Source: Clostridium disporicum
GTDB lineage: Bacteria; Bacillota; Clostridia; Clostridiales; Clostridiaceae
NCBI RefSeq assembly: GCF_001405015.1
Contig: NZ_CYZX01000026.1
Coordinates: forward strand, 1-56,568
Length of the DNA: 56,568 nucleotides
Direction: 5' to 3'
Below, one piece after another: positions 16,634-24,151 of the stretch; the first letter of the stretch is position 1, and each line of letters starts with the position of its first letter. Both the position numbers and the translations under genes were made by a program. The notes beneath the pieces are model-generated. The model had not been told where the DNA came from. It did no database searches and saw only the letters and a program-made list of their open reading frames with translations.

Positions 16634-18709
16634 TTAACCTACTTTCTCTATATTAACAGCAGCTAGCTTAAATGATGGTTCCTTTGAATATGTATCAAAA
16701 AATGATGGTAATAAAGCATTTGCTTCTATATAATGCATAGGTGCATATATTTCATTCTTCTTTACTGTTCTAGATAATTTCGCAATAAATTCTCTAGCAA
16801 CTCCATTAGATGAACTTACTCTTACTTTATCATTTTCCTTAACTCCTAATTCCTCTGCTAATTCAGGGTTAATATTTATATAAGCATGTTCTGGAACTAT
16901 AGCTTCTACAGTAGCAATCTCTCTAGTTCTAGTTTGAGTATGCCATTGCCCTACAGTACCTCTTCCTGTATTTAATACATAAGGATATTCTTCTGATAAT
17001 TTCACTGGCCATTCTGCTACATCTTCATATATAAACTTTGCCTTACCACTTGGAGTATAGAACTTTTTATCTTCAAATAATCTTCTCTCATTTGACTCTA
17101 ATACATCCCCTTCTTTAAAAGGCCATTGTACTCCTTTTGAATTAGTAATCATATCATAAGTAACTCCTGAAATATCACAAGGCATACCTTTACTACATTC
17201 TTTTAATGTATTAAAAGCCTCTTCTGGAGTTCTCCATTTATCTAATAAACTACCCATTCCAAGAGCTTCCCCAATTCCTAGGAATATATCATAATCAGTA
17301 AGTTCATTTTCTTTCTTTTCAAGAACAGGATTTATAGTTGATAATCTTCTCTCTGTATTTATAAGAACACCTTTCTTTTTAAGTCCTCCTGTAGATGGAA
17401 GTAATAAGTGACAATACTTTATAGTATCAGTTTCGCCATACATATCTTGAACTACTAAGAAATCAACTTTTTCTGCTGCTTTTTTAAATTCTTCATTATT
17501 AATCCATGATGATCTTGGATTAGTAGCAACTATCCATAAAGCTTTTATCTCTCCTTCAATCGCCTTTTGAATTATTACATTATAAGGAAGTGTAGGCTTT
17601 TTAGGTAACATCTCTGGATCAATATTTAATGCTTTAGCTACAGCTTTACGTCTATTTTCATTGTCATAGTCTCCACCACCATAAAGTCCTGTAGTATTGC
17701 TATAAACTCTAGACCCCATAGCATTACATTGACCAGTTATAGAGTTAGCTCCTGTGCCTTCTCTTCCTATATTTCCTGTCATAAGAGCTAAATTAATTAT
17801 TCCTTGAGCAGTTCTTACCGCTTGATAACTTTGGTTAACTCCCATAGTCCACCAGAATGATACATTCTTTCCATTATGTATTATTTCTGCTAATTCTAAA
17901 ACTCTACCTTTAGATATTCCTGTTTTCTCCTCTATATCTTCTAATTTATATTTTTTAACATGCTCTTTAAATCCCTCAAAATCTTCAGTATGATTTTGAA
18001 TGAATTCTTCGTCAATCCACCCTTTTTCTATTAATACATTTGCTAATGCATATAACAAATATAAATCTGTTTTAGGTTTTATATCTATCCATATATCAGA
18101 ATTACTTGCTGTTTCTGAACGCCTAGGGTCAATAGTAATTATTTTTGCTCCTGGATTATTCTTAACTCTTCCCCAAAGAATTGGATGAGCAACTACTGGA
18201 TTTGCTCCAATAAATATTATTACATCTGATACTTCTAAATCATGAAGAGTATACGGTGGTGCATCAAAACCAAAGCTTTGCTTATAAGCTACAACAGATG
18301 TTGCCATACATAGTCTAGTGTTACCATCACCATTACCTCCAAGATAATTCCTTCCTATATGACCTATAAGTGCCATTTCCTCTGTAGCAAGTTGACCTGT
18401 ACTAATAAATGCAACACTTTCTTTACCATACTGATCTTGAATTTCATTAATCCTCTTTGCAAAATACTTAAAAGCTTCATTCCATGATATTTGATTCATA
18501 TTACCTTCTTCATCTCTTAATAGCGGTAATACTGGATTATGATATTTTGTATTTTGCTTATCTAAGTTTAATCCTTTTATACAACAAAATCCGTTATTTA
18601 CAGGATACCCAACTGTAGGTACCACCTTTACAATATGATCATCTTCTACATGAAAATCTACGTTACATGCAATAGAGCAATAATTACAAGTTGATTGTAC
18701 TACTTTCAT
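16634..18709 (-). CDS. Molybdopterin oxidoreductase, probable assimilatory-type nitrate reductase
   Basis: A 691-residue bis-MGD enzyme. The N-terminal cluster motif is C8-x2-C11-x3-C15 with a fourth cysteine near 42-43. The presumed molybdenum ligand is the cysteine in NTRLCMATSVVAYKQSFG, which resembles NasA/NapA nitrate reductases rather than formate dehydrogenases (CHxPSV or selenocysteine). GANPVVAHPILWGRVK and the C-terminal dinucleotide-binding domain (VLNTGRGTVGQWHTQTRT) fit the family. No twin-arginine signal is present, so it is cytoplasmic. It starts 15 bases after asrC. Nitrate is the most likely substrate; other oxyanions cannot be excluded. Confidence 0.82.
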   Translation of the reverse strand: MKVVQSTCNYCSIACNVDFHVEDDHIVKVVPTVGYPVNNGFCCIKGLNLDKQNTKYHNPVLPLLRDEEGNMNQISWNEAFKYFAKRINEIQDQYGKESVAFISTGQLATEEMALIGHIGRNYLGGNGDGNTRLCMATSVVAYKQSFGFDAPPYTLHDLEVSDVIIFIGANPVVAHPILWGRVKNNPGAKIITIDPRRSETASNSDIWIDIKPKTDLYLLYALANVLIEKGWIDEEFIQNHTEDFEGFKEHVKKYKLEDIEEKTGISKGRVLELAEIIHNGKNVSFWWTMGVNQSYQAVRTAQGIINLALMTGNIGREGTGANSITGQCNAMGSRVYSNTTGLYGGGDYDNENRRKAVAKALNIDPEMLPKKPTLPYNVIIQKAIEGEIKALWIVATNPRSSWINNEEFKKAAEKVDFLVVQDMYGETDTIKYCHLLLPSTGGLKKKGVLINTERRLSTINPVLEKKENELTDYDIFLGIGEALGMGSLLDKWRTPEEAFNTLKECSKGMPCDISGVTYDMITNSKGVQWPFKEGDVLESNERRLFEDKKFYTPSGKAKFIYEDVAEWPVKLSEEYPYVLNTGRGTVGQWHTQTRTREIATVEAIVPEHAYININPELAEELGVKENDKVRVSSSNGVAREFIAKLSRTVKKNEIYAPMHYIEANALLPSFFDTYSKEPSFKLAAVNIEKVG

Positions 18710-18724
18710 AAAATTTTACTCCTT

Positions 18725-19696
18725 CTAACGATAATGTATTCCGTCCCAATAAACGAAATCTTTTACTTCCGCGATATCTGGTAATTTCACACCTTCTAAA
18801 GCATAATTCTTATATAGTTTGAATCCCATTCTATCAACTATATAACCTATATGCTCCTTTCTCATCGGAGCATTAGGATCTATGTATTCTTCTGTAAACT
18901 TATATGTATTTTCTATTATCTTTGTTACTGAATCCTCATCAGCCCATTTAATAAAATCTTGTGCTATTCTTGGATTTTTCTTTCCTGTTCTACCCATGAT
19001 ACAAACTCTAAAATACTTTTTAGGATTTCTAGTCCAAGCATTGTTCGGGCATACTAAAACACACTCTCCACAGCCAATGCATTTGTCATGATCTCTAACA
19101 ACTTTATAGTTAACACCTTTTAAGGCATTTGTAGATACCTGTTTACATTTTTTAACGCACGCGCCACAAGATATACATCTATAGGAGTTATACTCTGGTA
19201 AACACATACCAATTACGCCTATATCATGTATCCTTGACTTTATACAATCATTAGGACATCCTGTAAAAGCTATTTTTACATGAAGATGATTAGGATAAAC
19301 TATATTTTCTATTTTTCTTGCAAAATCAGTAGTATTATACTGAGCTTTAGGACATACTTTATTACCTATGCAAGCTGCTATATTTCTTGTACCTGCCGCT
19401 GGATACCCTTCTCCTTCTATAGGTTGATTTATTTTTGTTTTATCTATCAAAGGTTGTATTGCTTTATTTACCTCTTCCATATACTCCATAGGTATATTAA
19501 GTATTTCAAACCCTTGCCTTGTTGTCATATGAACAGATCCATCACCATATTTATTAGCTATATCAGCTACCATTTTTAATGTTTCTGCACTTAATGCTCC
19601 GCCTGGAATTCTAACTCTAAGAGCAGTAATATATTTATTTTTAGTTATTCTAAATGCATTTTTCATCACTTTCCCAGTATCTAAATCTCTAATCAT
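18725..19696 (-). CDS. asrC: Anaerobic sulfite reductase subunit C (siroheme)
   Basis: A 323-residue siroheme/4Fe-4S catalytic subunit that reduces sulfite to sulfide. The siroheme-cluster ligands appear as ACIGNKVC (C-x5-C) and FTGCPNDC (C-x3-C). Two ferredoxin motifs follow, CISCGACVKKCKQ and CIGCGECVLVCPN. The N-terminal part has the sulfite/nitrite reductase half-domain TTRQGFEILNIP. It is third in an asrABC cluster with 11 bases to asrB. Enzymes of this fold can also reduce nitrite, which matters here because a nitrate reductase gene follows directly. Confidence 0.95.
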   Translation of the reverse strand: MIRDLDTGKVMKNAFRITKNKYITALRVRIPGGALSAETLKMVADIANKYGDGSVHMTTRQGFEILNIPMEYMEEVNKAIQPLIDKTKINQPIEGEGYPAAGTRNIAACIGNKVCPKAQYNTTDFARKIENIVYPNHLHVKIAFTGCPNDCIKSRIHDIGVIGMCLPEYNSYRCISCGACVKKCKQVSTNALKGVNYKVVRDHDKCIGCGECVLVCPNNAWTRNPKKYFRVCIMGRTGKKNPRIAQDFIKWADEDSVTKIIENTYKFTEEYIDPNAPMRKEHIGYIVDRMGFKLYKNYALEGVKLPDIAEVKDFVYWDGIHYR

Positions 19697-19707
19697 ATTT
19701 TCACCTC

Positions 19708-20502
19708 CTAATCATATAAAGTTTTTCCAAAGCTAAAATTAAATACTGGTCCATCTACACATATATAAGTTGAATCCATCTTACAATGGCCACATTTTCC
19801 TAATCCACAGCTCATTTTTCTTTCATAAGATACCCATAAATCTTCATCTTTAATCCCTAACTTCTGTAGTTCTATAATTGCAAATTTCATCATCATTGGC
19901 GGACCTACTACTATTCCTGCCACATTATCTATATTCTTAATTTTTAGTTCAGGTATATATTTTGTAACTAATCCAATATTGCCATCATAATTTGAATCTG
20001 CTCCATCTACAGTAAGAATTACATTCATCTTGTCATCATATCTTCTTATATCTTCAACAAAAAGTACATCATTAGGTGATCTAAATCCACAAATTAAAGT
20101 TAAACCCTTACATTCATCATAATTATTATAAAAGTACTCTATAATTCCTCTTACCGGAGCTAATCCACTACCTCCTGAAACTATAATTATCTCTTTATCT
20201 TTATACTGATTTACATCAAATCCATTACCATAAGGACCTCTAATTAAAAGATTATCTCCCTCTTCTAATTTAAAAATTTCATCAGTAACCTTTCCTACAG
20301 CCCTGATAGTAAAATCTAATGTATTCTCTCCTATCCCTGATACTGATATAGGACTTTCACCATGCTTAGGCATAGAAATTTCATAAAACTGGCCTGGCCT
20401 TACATCTTTAGAATTTGCATACACTCTAAATGTCCACTCTTTATCTGTATGCTTTATTATTTTTAATATTTTAGTACGCTTTGGTATATATAAGTTTTCC
20501 AT
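19708..20502 (-). CDS. asrB: Anaerobic sulfite reductase subunit B (FAD/NADH)
   Basis: A 264-residue flavoprotein of the ferredoxin-NADP reductase fold (dihydroorotate dehydrogenase electron-transfer type). It has an FAD domain with GPYGNGFDV and a NAD(P)-binding segment IIVSGGSGLAPVRGIIEYF. The C-terminal 2Fe-2S ligand loop is SCGLGKCGHCKM followed by YICVDGPVF. It brings NADH electrons to AsrA and AsrC. One base separates it from asrA. Confidence 0.95.
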   Translation of the reverse strand: MENLYIPKRTKILKIIKHTDKEWTFRVYANSKDVRPGQFYEISMPKHGESPISVSGIGENTLDFTIRAVGKVTDEIFKLEEGDNLLIRGPYGNGFDVNQYKDKEIIIVSGGSGLAPVRGIIEYFYNNYDECKGLTLICGFRSPNDVLFVEDIRRYDDKMNVILTVDGADSNYDGNIGLVTKYIPELKIKNIDNVAGIVVGPPMMMKFAIIELQKLGIKDEDLWVSYERKMSCGLGKCGHCKMDSTYICVDGPVFNFSFGKTLYD

Positions 20503-20503
20503 A

Positions 20504-21517
20504 CTATTTCTCTCCCTCCATATCTCTTACGTAATCCGTAACTCTATTCATTGCTGTTGAAAGAGAAATATATTGTGGACAAACATCATCGCATCTTCCA
20601 CATCCTACACACATCTGAACTCCAAATCTTTTACCATAATCATACATCTTATGTAAAGTTCTAAACCTCATTTTATCACCATTTTTTTGTCTTACGTCAT
20701 GACCACCAGCCATTGTAGTAAATCCTTCTACTTGACAAGATGCTCCTACTCTTCTTCTTTCTCCAACCTTAGGATTATCAACACTAACAATATCTTGCAT
20801 TGTAAAGCATGAGCAAGTTGGACAAGAGAAGTTACATCTTCCACAAGCTATACATCTATAGTCATAATCTCTCCAAAAATCTGCTTGTGATACCTTTAAT
20901 GGGTCTATATCCTTAGGTAAGTTTACATAAACCCCATTAGACTCAACAAAGTTAATATTAAAATCTACTTTTTCTCCATTAAAAATATCTTCAAACTCTT
21001 TATCTTTAATCTCTATATAAACATCTTCTTTATCTACTTTTATCCCTAAAGAATAATTATCTGTCTTATTAGTATTAAAGCTTACACAAAAACAATTTCT
21101 AAAACTCTCTTCACAGCCCATAGCTACAATTTTAACCTTATCTCTAAGTCGTTTATAATAAAAATCAGGCTCGCTACCATTTCTTAAATAGACATTATCA
21201 ATTCTATCTAAACCGTGTATATCACAAGATCTCATAAAAACTAAAATTTTACGCTCATCTATCTTTGGTATTTTATATTCATCTTCACTAAAATAAAATA
21301 ATGTTTCTGTTACTGGCATTACCACATCTTTTGCTGAAAACTGCGACTTTCTTCCAAACTCTACTTCCTTAATACTATTTATTTCTTCATATCTAATTAC
21401 ATCAGTATCAGAGTATGTTCCTCTATAAGGTATAGAAACAGGTGCAAAAATCCTGTAATAATTCTTCAAAGCAACTAATATTTCATCAAACCTTTTAACC
21501 GGTATTTTTACTTTCAT
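20504..21517 (-). CDS. asrA: Anaerobic sulfite reductase subunit A (iron-sulfur)
   Basis: A 337-residue electron-transfer subunit. Two ferredoxin-type motifs are visible in the C-terminal half, CIACGRCNFSCPTC and CVGCGRCDDVCPQ, after an N-terminal domain that contains SCDIHGLDRIDNVYL. I place the start at MKVKIPVKRFDE, with GAGGTGG eight bases upstream; an ATG seven codons earlier has no binding site. It heads the asrABC-nitrate reductase cluster. No clear promoter is seen in the 55 bases between it and the upstream terminator. Confidence 0.93.
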   Translation of the reverse strand: MKVKIPVKRFDEILVALKNYYRIFAPVSIPYRGTYSDTDVIRYEEINSIKEVEFGRKSQFSAKDVVMPVTETLFYFSEDEYKIPKIDERKILVFMRSCDIHGLDRIDNVYLRNGSEPDFYYKRLRDKVKIVAMGCEESFRNCFCVSFNTNKTDNYSLGIKVDKEDVYIEIKDKEFEDIFNGEKVDFNINFVESNGVYVNLPKDIDPLKVSQADFWRDYDYRCIACGRCNFSCPTCSCFTMQDIVSVDNPKVGERRRVGASCQVEGFTTMAGGHDVRQKNGDKMRFRTLHKMYDYGKRFGVQMCVGCGRCDDVCPQYISLSTAMNRVTDYVRDMEGEK

Positions 21518-21578
21518 TTTATTTACCACCTCTGTCATTATCTTATTTTTAGTAATCTATTATTCTATTATGCAAAAA

Positions 21579-21600
21579 AAAGATAGGTTATCCTATCTTT
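21579..21600 (-). terminator. Intrinsic terminator after the amidase gene
   Basis: Arms AAAGATAGG / CCTATCTTT around four bases, followed on the minus strand by an uninterrupted T tract. It isolates the amidase gene from asrA. Confidence 0.9.
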
Positions 21601-21634
21601 TACTTTTTGCTATTTAAATAATAACTTTTTAATT

Positions 21635-22105
21635 TTAATATAACTTCTCAATTAATACTTCTCTAAATTTATTCATATCAAATAGTAATCCCGGACAAGT
21701 CTTCTCTACTCCTTCAATCTCTCTATGACCTATTACTCTATTTGGTTCAATATCGTAACGTATCATAAAATCCAAACAAATATCTACTAAGCTTTTCATT
21801 TGCTCTTCAGTCGGTAAAGTTTCATCAAAATTTCCAGCTAAAGCTATTCCTATAGAATCTTTATTGTGATATTTTGCATGAGCTCCTACGTACATACCCC
21901 TACCTTGAAATATATCACCATTCTTCTCAATAAAATAATTATATCCGATTCCAGCCCATTTAAATCTTTCTATATGCAGTTTATGAGTAGATTCAACAGT
22001 TAAGTTAGGATTATGTGTATGATGAATAATTATTTGCCTTGGCTTATCCATAGCTATTAATTCTTCATTAAACTCTAAATCTATTACATTTATTTTTCTC
22101 TCCAT
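21635..22105 (-). CDS. N-acetylmuramoyl-L-alanine amidase (amidase_2/PGRP fold)
   Basis: A 156-residue zinc amidase cutting the bond between N-acetylmuramic acid and L-alanine in peptidoglycan. Zinc ligands and fold markers are IIIHHTHNPN, IGYNYFIEKNGDIFQGRG, VGAHAKYHNKDSIGIALAGNF and GHREIEGVEKTCPG. It has neither a signal peptide nor a wall-binding domain, which is the layout of phage-type endolysins or cytosolic recycling enzymes. No phage genes are nearby. It has its own binding site (AAAGGG) and terminator. Confidence 0.9.
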   Translation of the reverse strand: MERKINVIDLEFNEELIAMDKPRQIIIHHTHNPNLTVESTHKLHIERFKWAGIGYNYFIEKNGDIFQGRGMYVGAHAKYHNKDSIGIALAGNFDETLPTEEQMKSLVDICLDFMIRYDIEPNRVIGHREIEGVEKTCPGLLFDMNKFREVLIEKLY

Positions 22106-22214
22106 AAATTATCCCTTTCTATGTACTTATAATTTGCACTTTTATAATTATATACTTCTAAAGTATATTTTACTATTTTTCCAAAATAATTTATATTTGT
22201 TTCAAATAATCACC

Positions 22215-22243
22215 TTGTAAAACAATAAAAAACAATATAAAAT
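22215..22243 (+). promoter_or_regulatory. Promoter of the HAD phosphatase gene
   Basis: TTGTAA (22215-22220), 17-base spacer, TAAAAT (22238-22243), about 55 bases before the start codon at 22300. Confidence 0.5.
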
Positions 22244-22299
22244 GTAATCAAACAATAAAACTTAATAAAATATATTTAATTATTCTCGGAGGATTTTAA

Positions 22300-23085
22300 A
22301 TGATAAAATTAATTGCAACAGATATGGATGGAACACTATTAGATTCAAATAATAAAATCAATCCAGAGTTTTATGAAGTTTTTGATAAACTAAAAGAAAA
22401 AGATGTTATTTTTGCTGCTGCATCTGGAAGACAATACTATAATCTTGTTGATAGATTTGAAGATATCAAAGATAATATGATGTTTATTGCAGAAAATGGA
22501 ACTTTCGTTATGCATAAAGGTAAGGAAATTATTCTTAATTCTTTAGATAAAAGAATTGCTGTAGAGCTTATAAAAATTGGACAAACTATAGAAAATGCCT
22601 ATGTTATTCTTTGTGGTAAAAAAGCAGCTTATATAGATAAAACTGATAAAAGATTTATGGACCAAGTTAACAAATACTATGCAAAAGTAAAAATTGTAGA
22701 TGATCTTTCAAAAGTTCATGATGACATATTAAAAGTAACTATCTGTGACTTCGGTGGTTCAGAAAATAATAGCTATAAATATTTTGCTAATTATAATGAC
22801 AAAGTTCAAATAGCTGTAGCTGGTGAAATTTGGCTTGATATGATGGCCAAAGGTGTAAATAAAGGTCTTGCAATAAGCGAAATACAAAAACTATTAAATA
22901 TTAAACAAGAAGAAACTATGGTTTTTGGTGATTACTTAAATGACCTTGAAATGATGCAAAATGCATACCATAGTTATGCTATGGAAAATGCTCACTCTGA
23001 TCTAAAAAAGGTTGCTAGATTTATAGCAAAATCTAATGATGATAATGGTGTTGTTAGAGCTATAAAAGAAAAACTTGAGTTGTAA
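22300..23085 (+). CDS. Cof-type HAD-IIB family phosphatase
   Basis: A 261-residue haloacid-dehalogenase-type phosphatase. Motif I is DMDGTLLDSNN (residues 8-18), the threonine/serine motif is AASGRQ, and the C-terminal metal motif is VFGDYLNDLEMMQNA. The cap domain in the middle is of the IIB type, as in YidA/Cof proteins, which dephosphorylate sugar phosphates or flavin precursors. A GGAGG site lies seven bases before the ATG. It is monocistronic with a strong terminator. Confidence 0.9.
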   Translation: MIKLIATDMDGTLLDSNNKINPEFYEVFDKLKEKDVIFAAASGRQYYNLVDRFEDIKDNMMFIAENGTFVMHKGKEIILNSLDKRIAVELIKIGQTIENAYVILCGKKAAYIDKTDKRFMDQVNKYYAKVKIVDDLSKVHDDILKVTICDFGGSENNSYKYFANYNDKVQIAVAGEIWLDMMAKGVNKGLAISEIQKLLNIKQEETMVFGDYLNDLEMMQNAYHSYAMENAHSDLKKVARFIAKSNDDNGVVRAIKEKLEL

Positions 23086-23097
23086 ATCACTAAATTA

Positions 23098-23137
23098 AAA
23101 AGGATTATGAAAAGCAAATACTTTTCATAATCCTTTT
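23098..23137. terminator. Bidirectional terminator between convergent genes
   Basis: Perfect 17-base arms (23098-23114 and 23121-23137) with a six-base loop, T-rich on both sides. It serves the HAD gene and the small membrane protein at 23136. Confidence 0.9.
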
Positions 23138-23369
23138 ATTTTTTATTATCTTTTTTCATCTTAATTATATAATATATATTAACAAAAAATATAAATAGAT
23201 TAATTACTCCTACTGGATATGCTTTTATATTAAAACCATATATTACAAATAAAATACATCCTATAGTATTTATAATTCTCAACTTAAACATATCAGTCAT
23301 CAGTAGAGATATGGCGATACAAATTGATGCTGCATATCCTACCCACTCAATAACAGGTATTCCAAACAT
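23136..23369 (-). CDS. Small three-helix membrane protein
   Basis: A 77-residue membrane protein with three hydrophobic segments: VIEWVGYAASICIAISLLM, IINTIGCILFVIYGFN and GVINLFIFFVNIYYIIK. The pattern resembles small YgjV/CBU_0592-type membrane proteins, whose three-helix unit is reminiscent of half-SWEET carriers. This resemblance is from memory of the pattern only. Its stop codon overlaps the shared terminator. Function unknown. Confidence 0.65.
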   Translation of the reverse strand: MFGIPVIEWVGYAASICIAISLLMTDMFKLRIINTIGCILFVIYGFNIKAYPVGVINLFIFFVNIYYIIKMKKDNKK

Positions 23370-23510
23370 AATTAGCCTCCTTAAATATCATCTCTATAAA
23401 AATAATGTTTGTATTTTTCTCTAAAAAAATTCTTTAAACTAAAAATTTATTATTTTTCCACAATTCATAAGCTACCAAAAATCTTTTTATAAGTTTTTAA
23501 ATAACTCTTA

Positions 23511-23539
23511 TTGTGTTTTATTTTAACTTGTGCTATTAT
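23511..23539 (+). promoter_or_regulatory. Promoter of the YbjQ-family gene
   Basis: TTGTGT (23511-23516), 17-base spacer, TATTAT (23534-23539), with AGGAGG and the ATG at 23572 following within about 30 bases. Confidence 0.55.
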
Positions 23540-23571
23540 TAATACATAGAAATTTTTAGGAGGATTTAACA

Positions 23572-23886
23572 ATGCTTATTTTAACTACTGATACAGTTCC
23601 AGGAAAAGAAATTATAGAAATCAAAGGATTAGTAAAAGGAAGTACTATTAGATGTAAGAATATTGGTAAAGATATAACTGCTGGCTTTAAAAACCTTGTT
23701 GGTGGAGAAATGACAGGATACAATGATATGCTTACTGAAGCTAGACAAATAGCAATTGGTAGAATGGTTGATGAAGCTGAATCTATGGGTGCTAATGCTA
23801 TAATAGGAATGAGACTTATGTCTTCTTCTGTAGCTGCTGGAGCTGCTGAAATGGTCGCTTACGGAACTGCAGTTGTAATTAGTTAG
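23572..23886 (+). CDS. YbjQ/UPF0145 family protein
   Basis: A 104-residue soluble protein with the YbjQ fold (pentameric in solved members). The family pattern is clear: LTTDTVPGKEI, VKGSTIRCKNIGKDI, GGEMTGYNDMLTEARQIAIGRMVDEAESMGANAIIGMR and an alanine-rich C-terminus. The biochemical role is unsettled; a metal or ligand-binding role has been suggested. AGGAGG stands before the ATG. A 46-residue membrane peptide gene follows at 13 bases and is probably co-transcribed. Confidence 0.9.
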   Translation: MLILTTDTVPGKEIIEIKGLVKGSTIRCKNIGKDITAGFKNLVGGEMTGYNDMLTEARQIAIGRMVDEAESMGANAIIGMRLMSSSVAAGAAEMVAYGTAVVIS

Positions 23887-23899
23887 AGGTACCTATGAT

Positions 23900-24040
23900 A
23901 TGATTATAGTTGCCTTAATTATATTATTTTATCTAGCTATTATTATAGGCTCAATATGTCTTTTAATCTGGGCTATTACAACTAGAATTAAAGAAAAAAA
24001 ACGCGAAGAGATAGAACATAAAGATTATAAAAACTATTAG
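23900..24040 (+). CDS. 46-residue single-span membrane peptide downstream of ybjQ
   Basis: A short frame starting at the ATG at 23900: MIIVALIILFYLAIIIGSIC, then LLIWAITTRIKEKKREEI and a lysine/tyrosine tail. It is a single hydrophobic helix of about 26 residues with a positively charged cytoplasmic tail. AGAGGT at 23884-23889 lies ten bases upstream, overlapping the end of the YbjQ gene. An earlier ATG at 23895 meets a stop after one codon. Adjacency suggests that it anchors or modulates the YbjQ protein, but there is no direct evidence. Confidence 0.6.
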   Translation: MIIVALIILFYLAIIIGSICLLIWAITTRIKEKKREEIEHKDYKNY

Positions 24041-24058
24041 TTTTGCTTTGAAAACATA

Positions 24059-24110
24059 ATGCTAGGTTACCTATTGTAAAGATTTATCTAAAATATAGGT
24101 AACCCAGCAT
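24059..24110. terminator. Hairpin between the YbjQ operon and the TetM-like gene
   Basis: Sixteen-base arms (24059-24074 and 24095-24110) pair with one mismatch around a 20-base loop. No T run follows closely on either strand, so termination efficiency is uncertain. Its place between convergent genes favours a terminator. Confidence 0.5.
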
Positions 24111-24151
24111 ATCAACATAGCTGACAATCATCTTATCTCAGCGTTTATTCC

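Noticed and set aside
16634..18709. Reading the molybdoprotein as formate dehydrogenase
   Set aside because: The metal-ligand region is RLCMATSV, not the CHxPSV or selenocysteine context of formate dehydrogenases, and no formate-associated genes are present.
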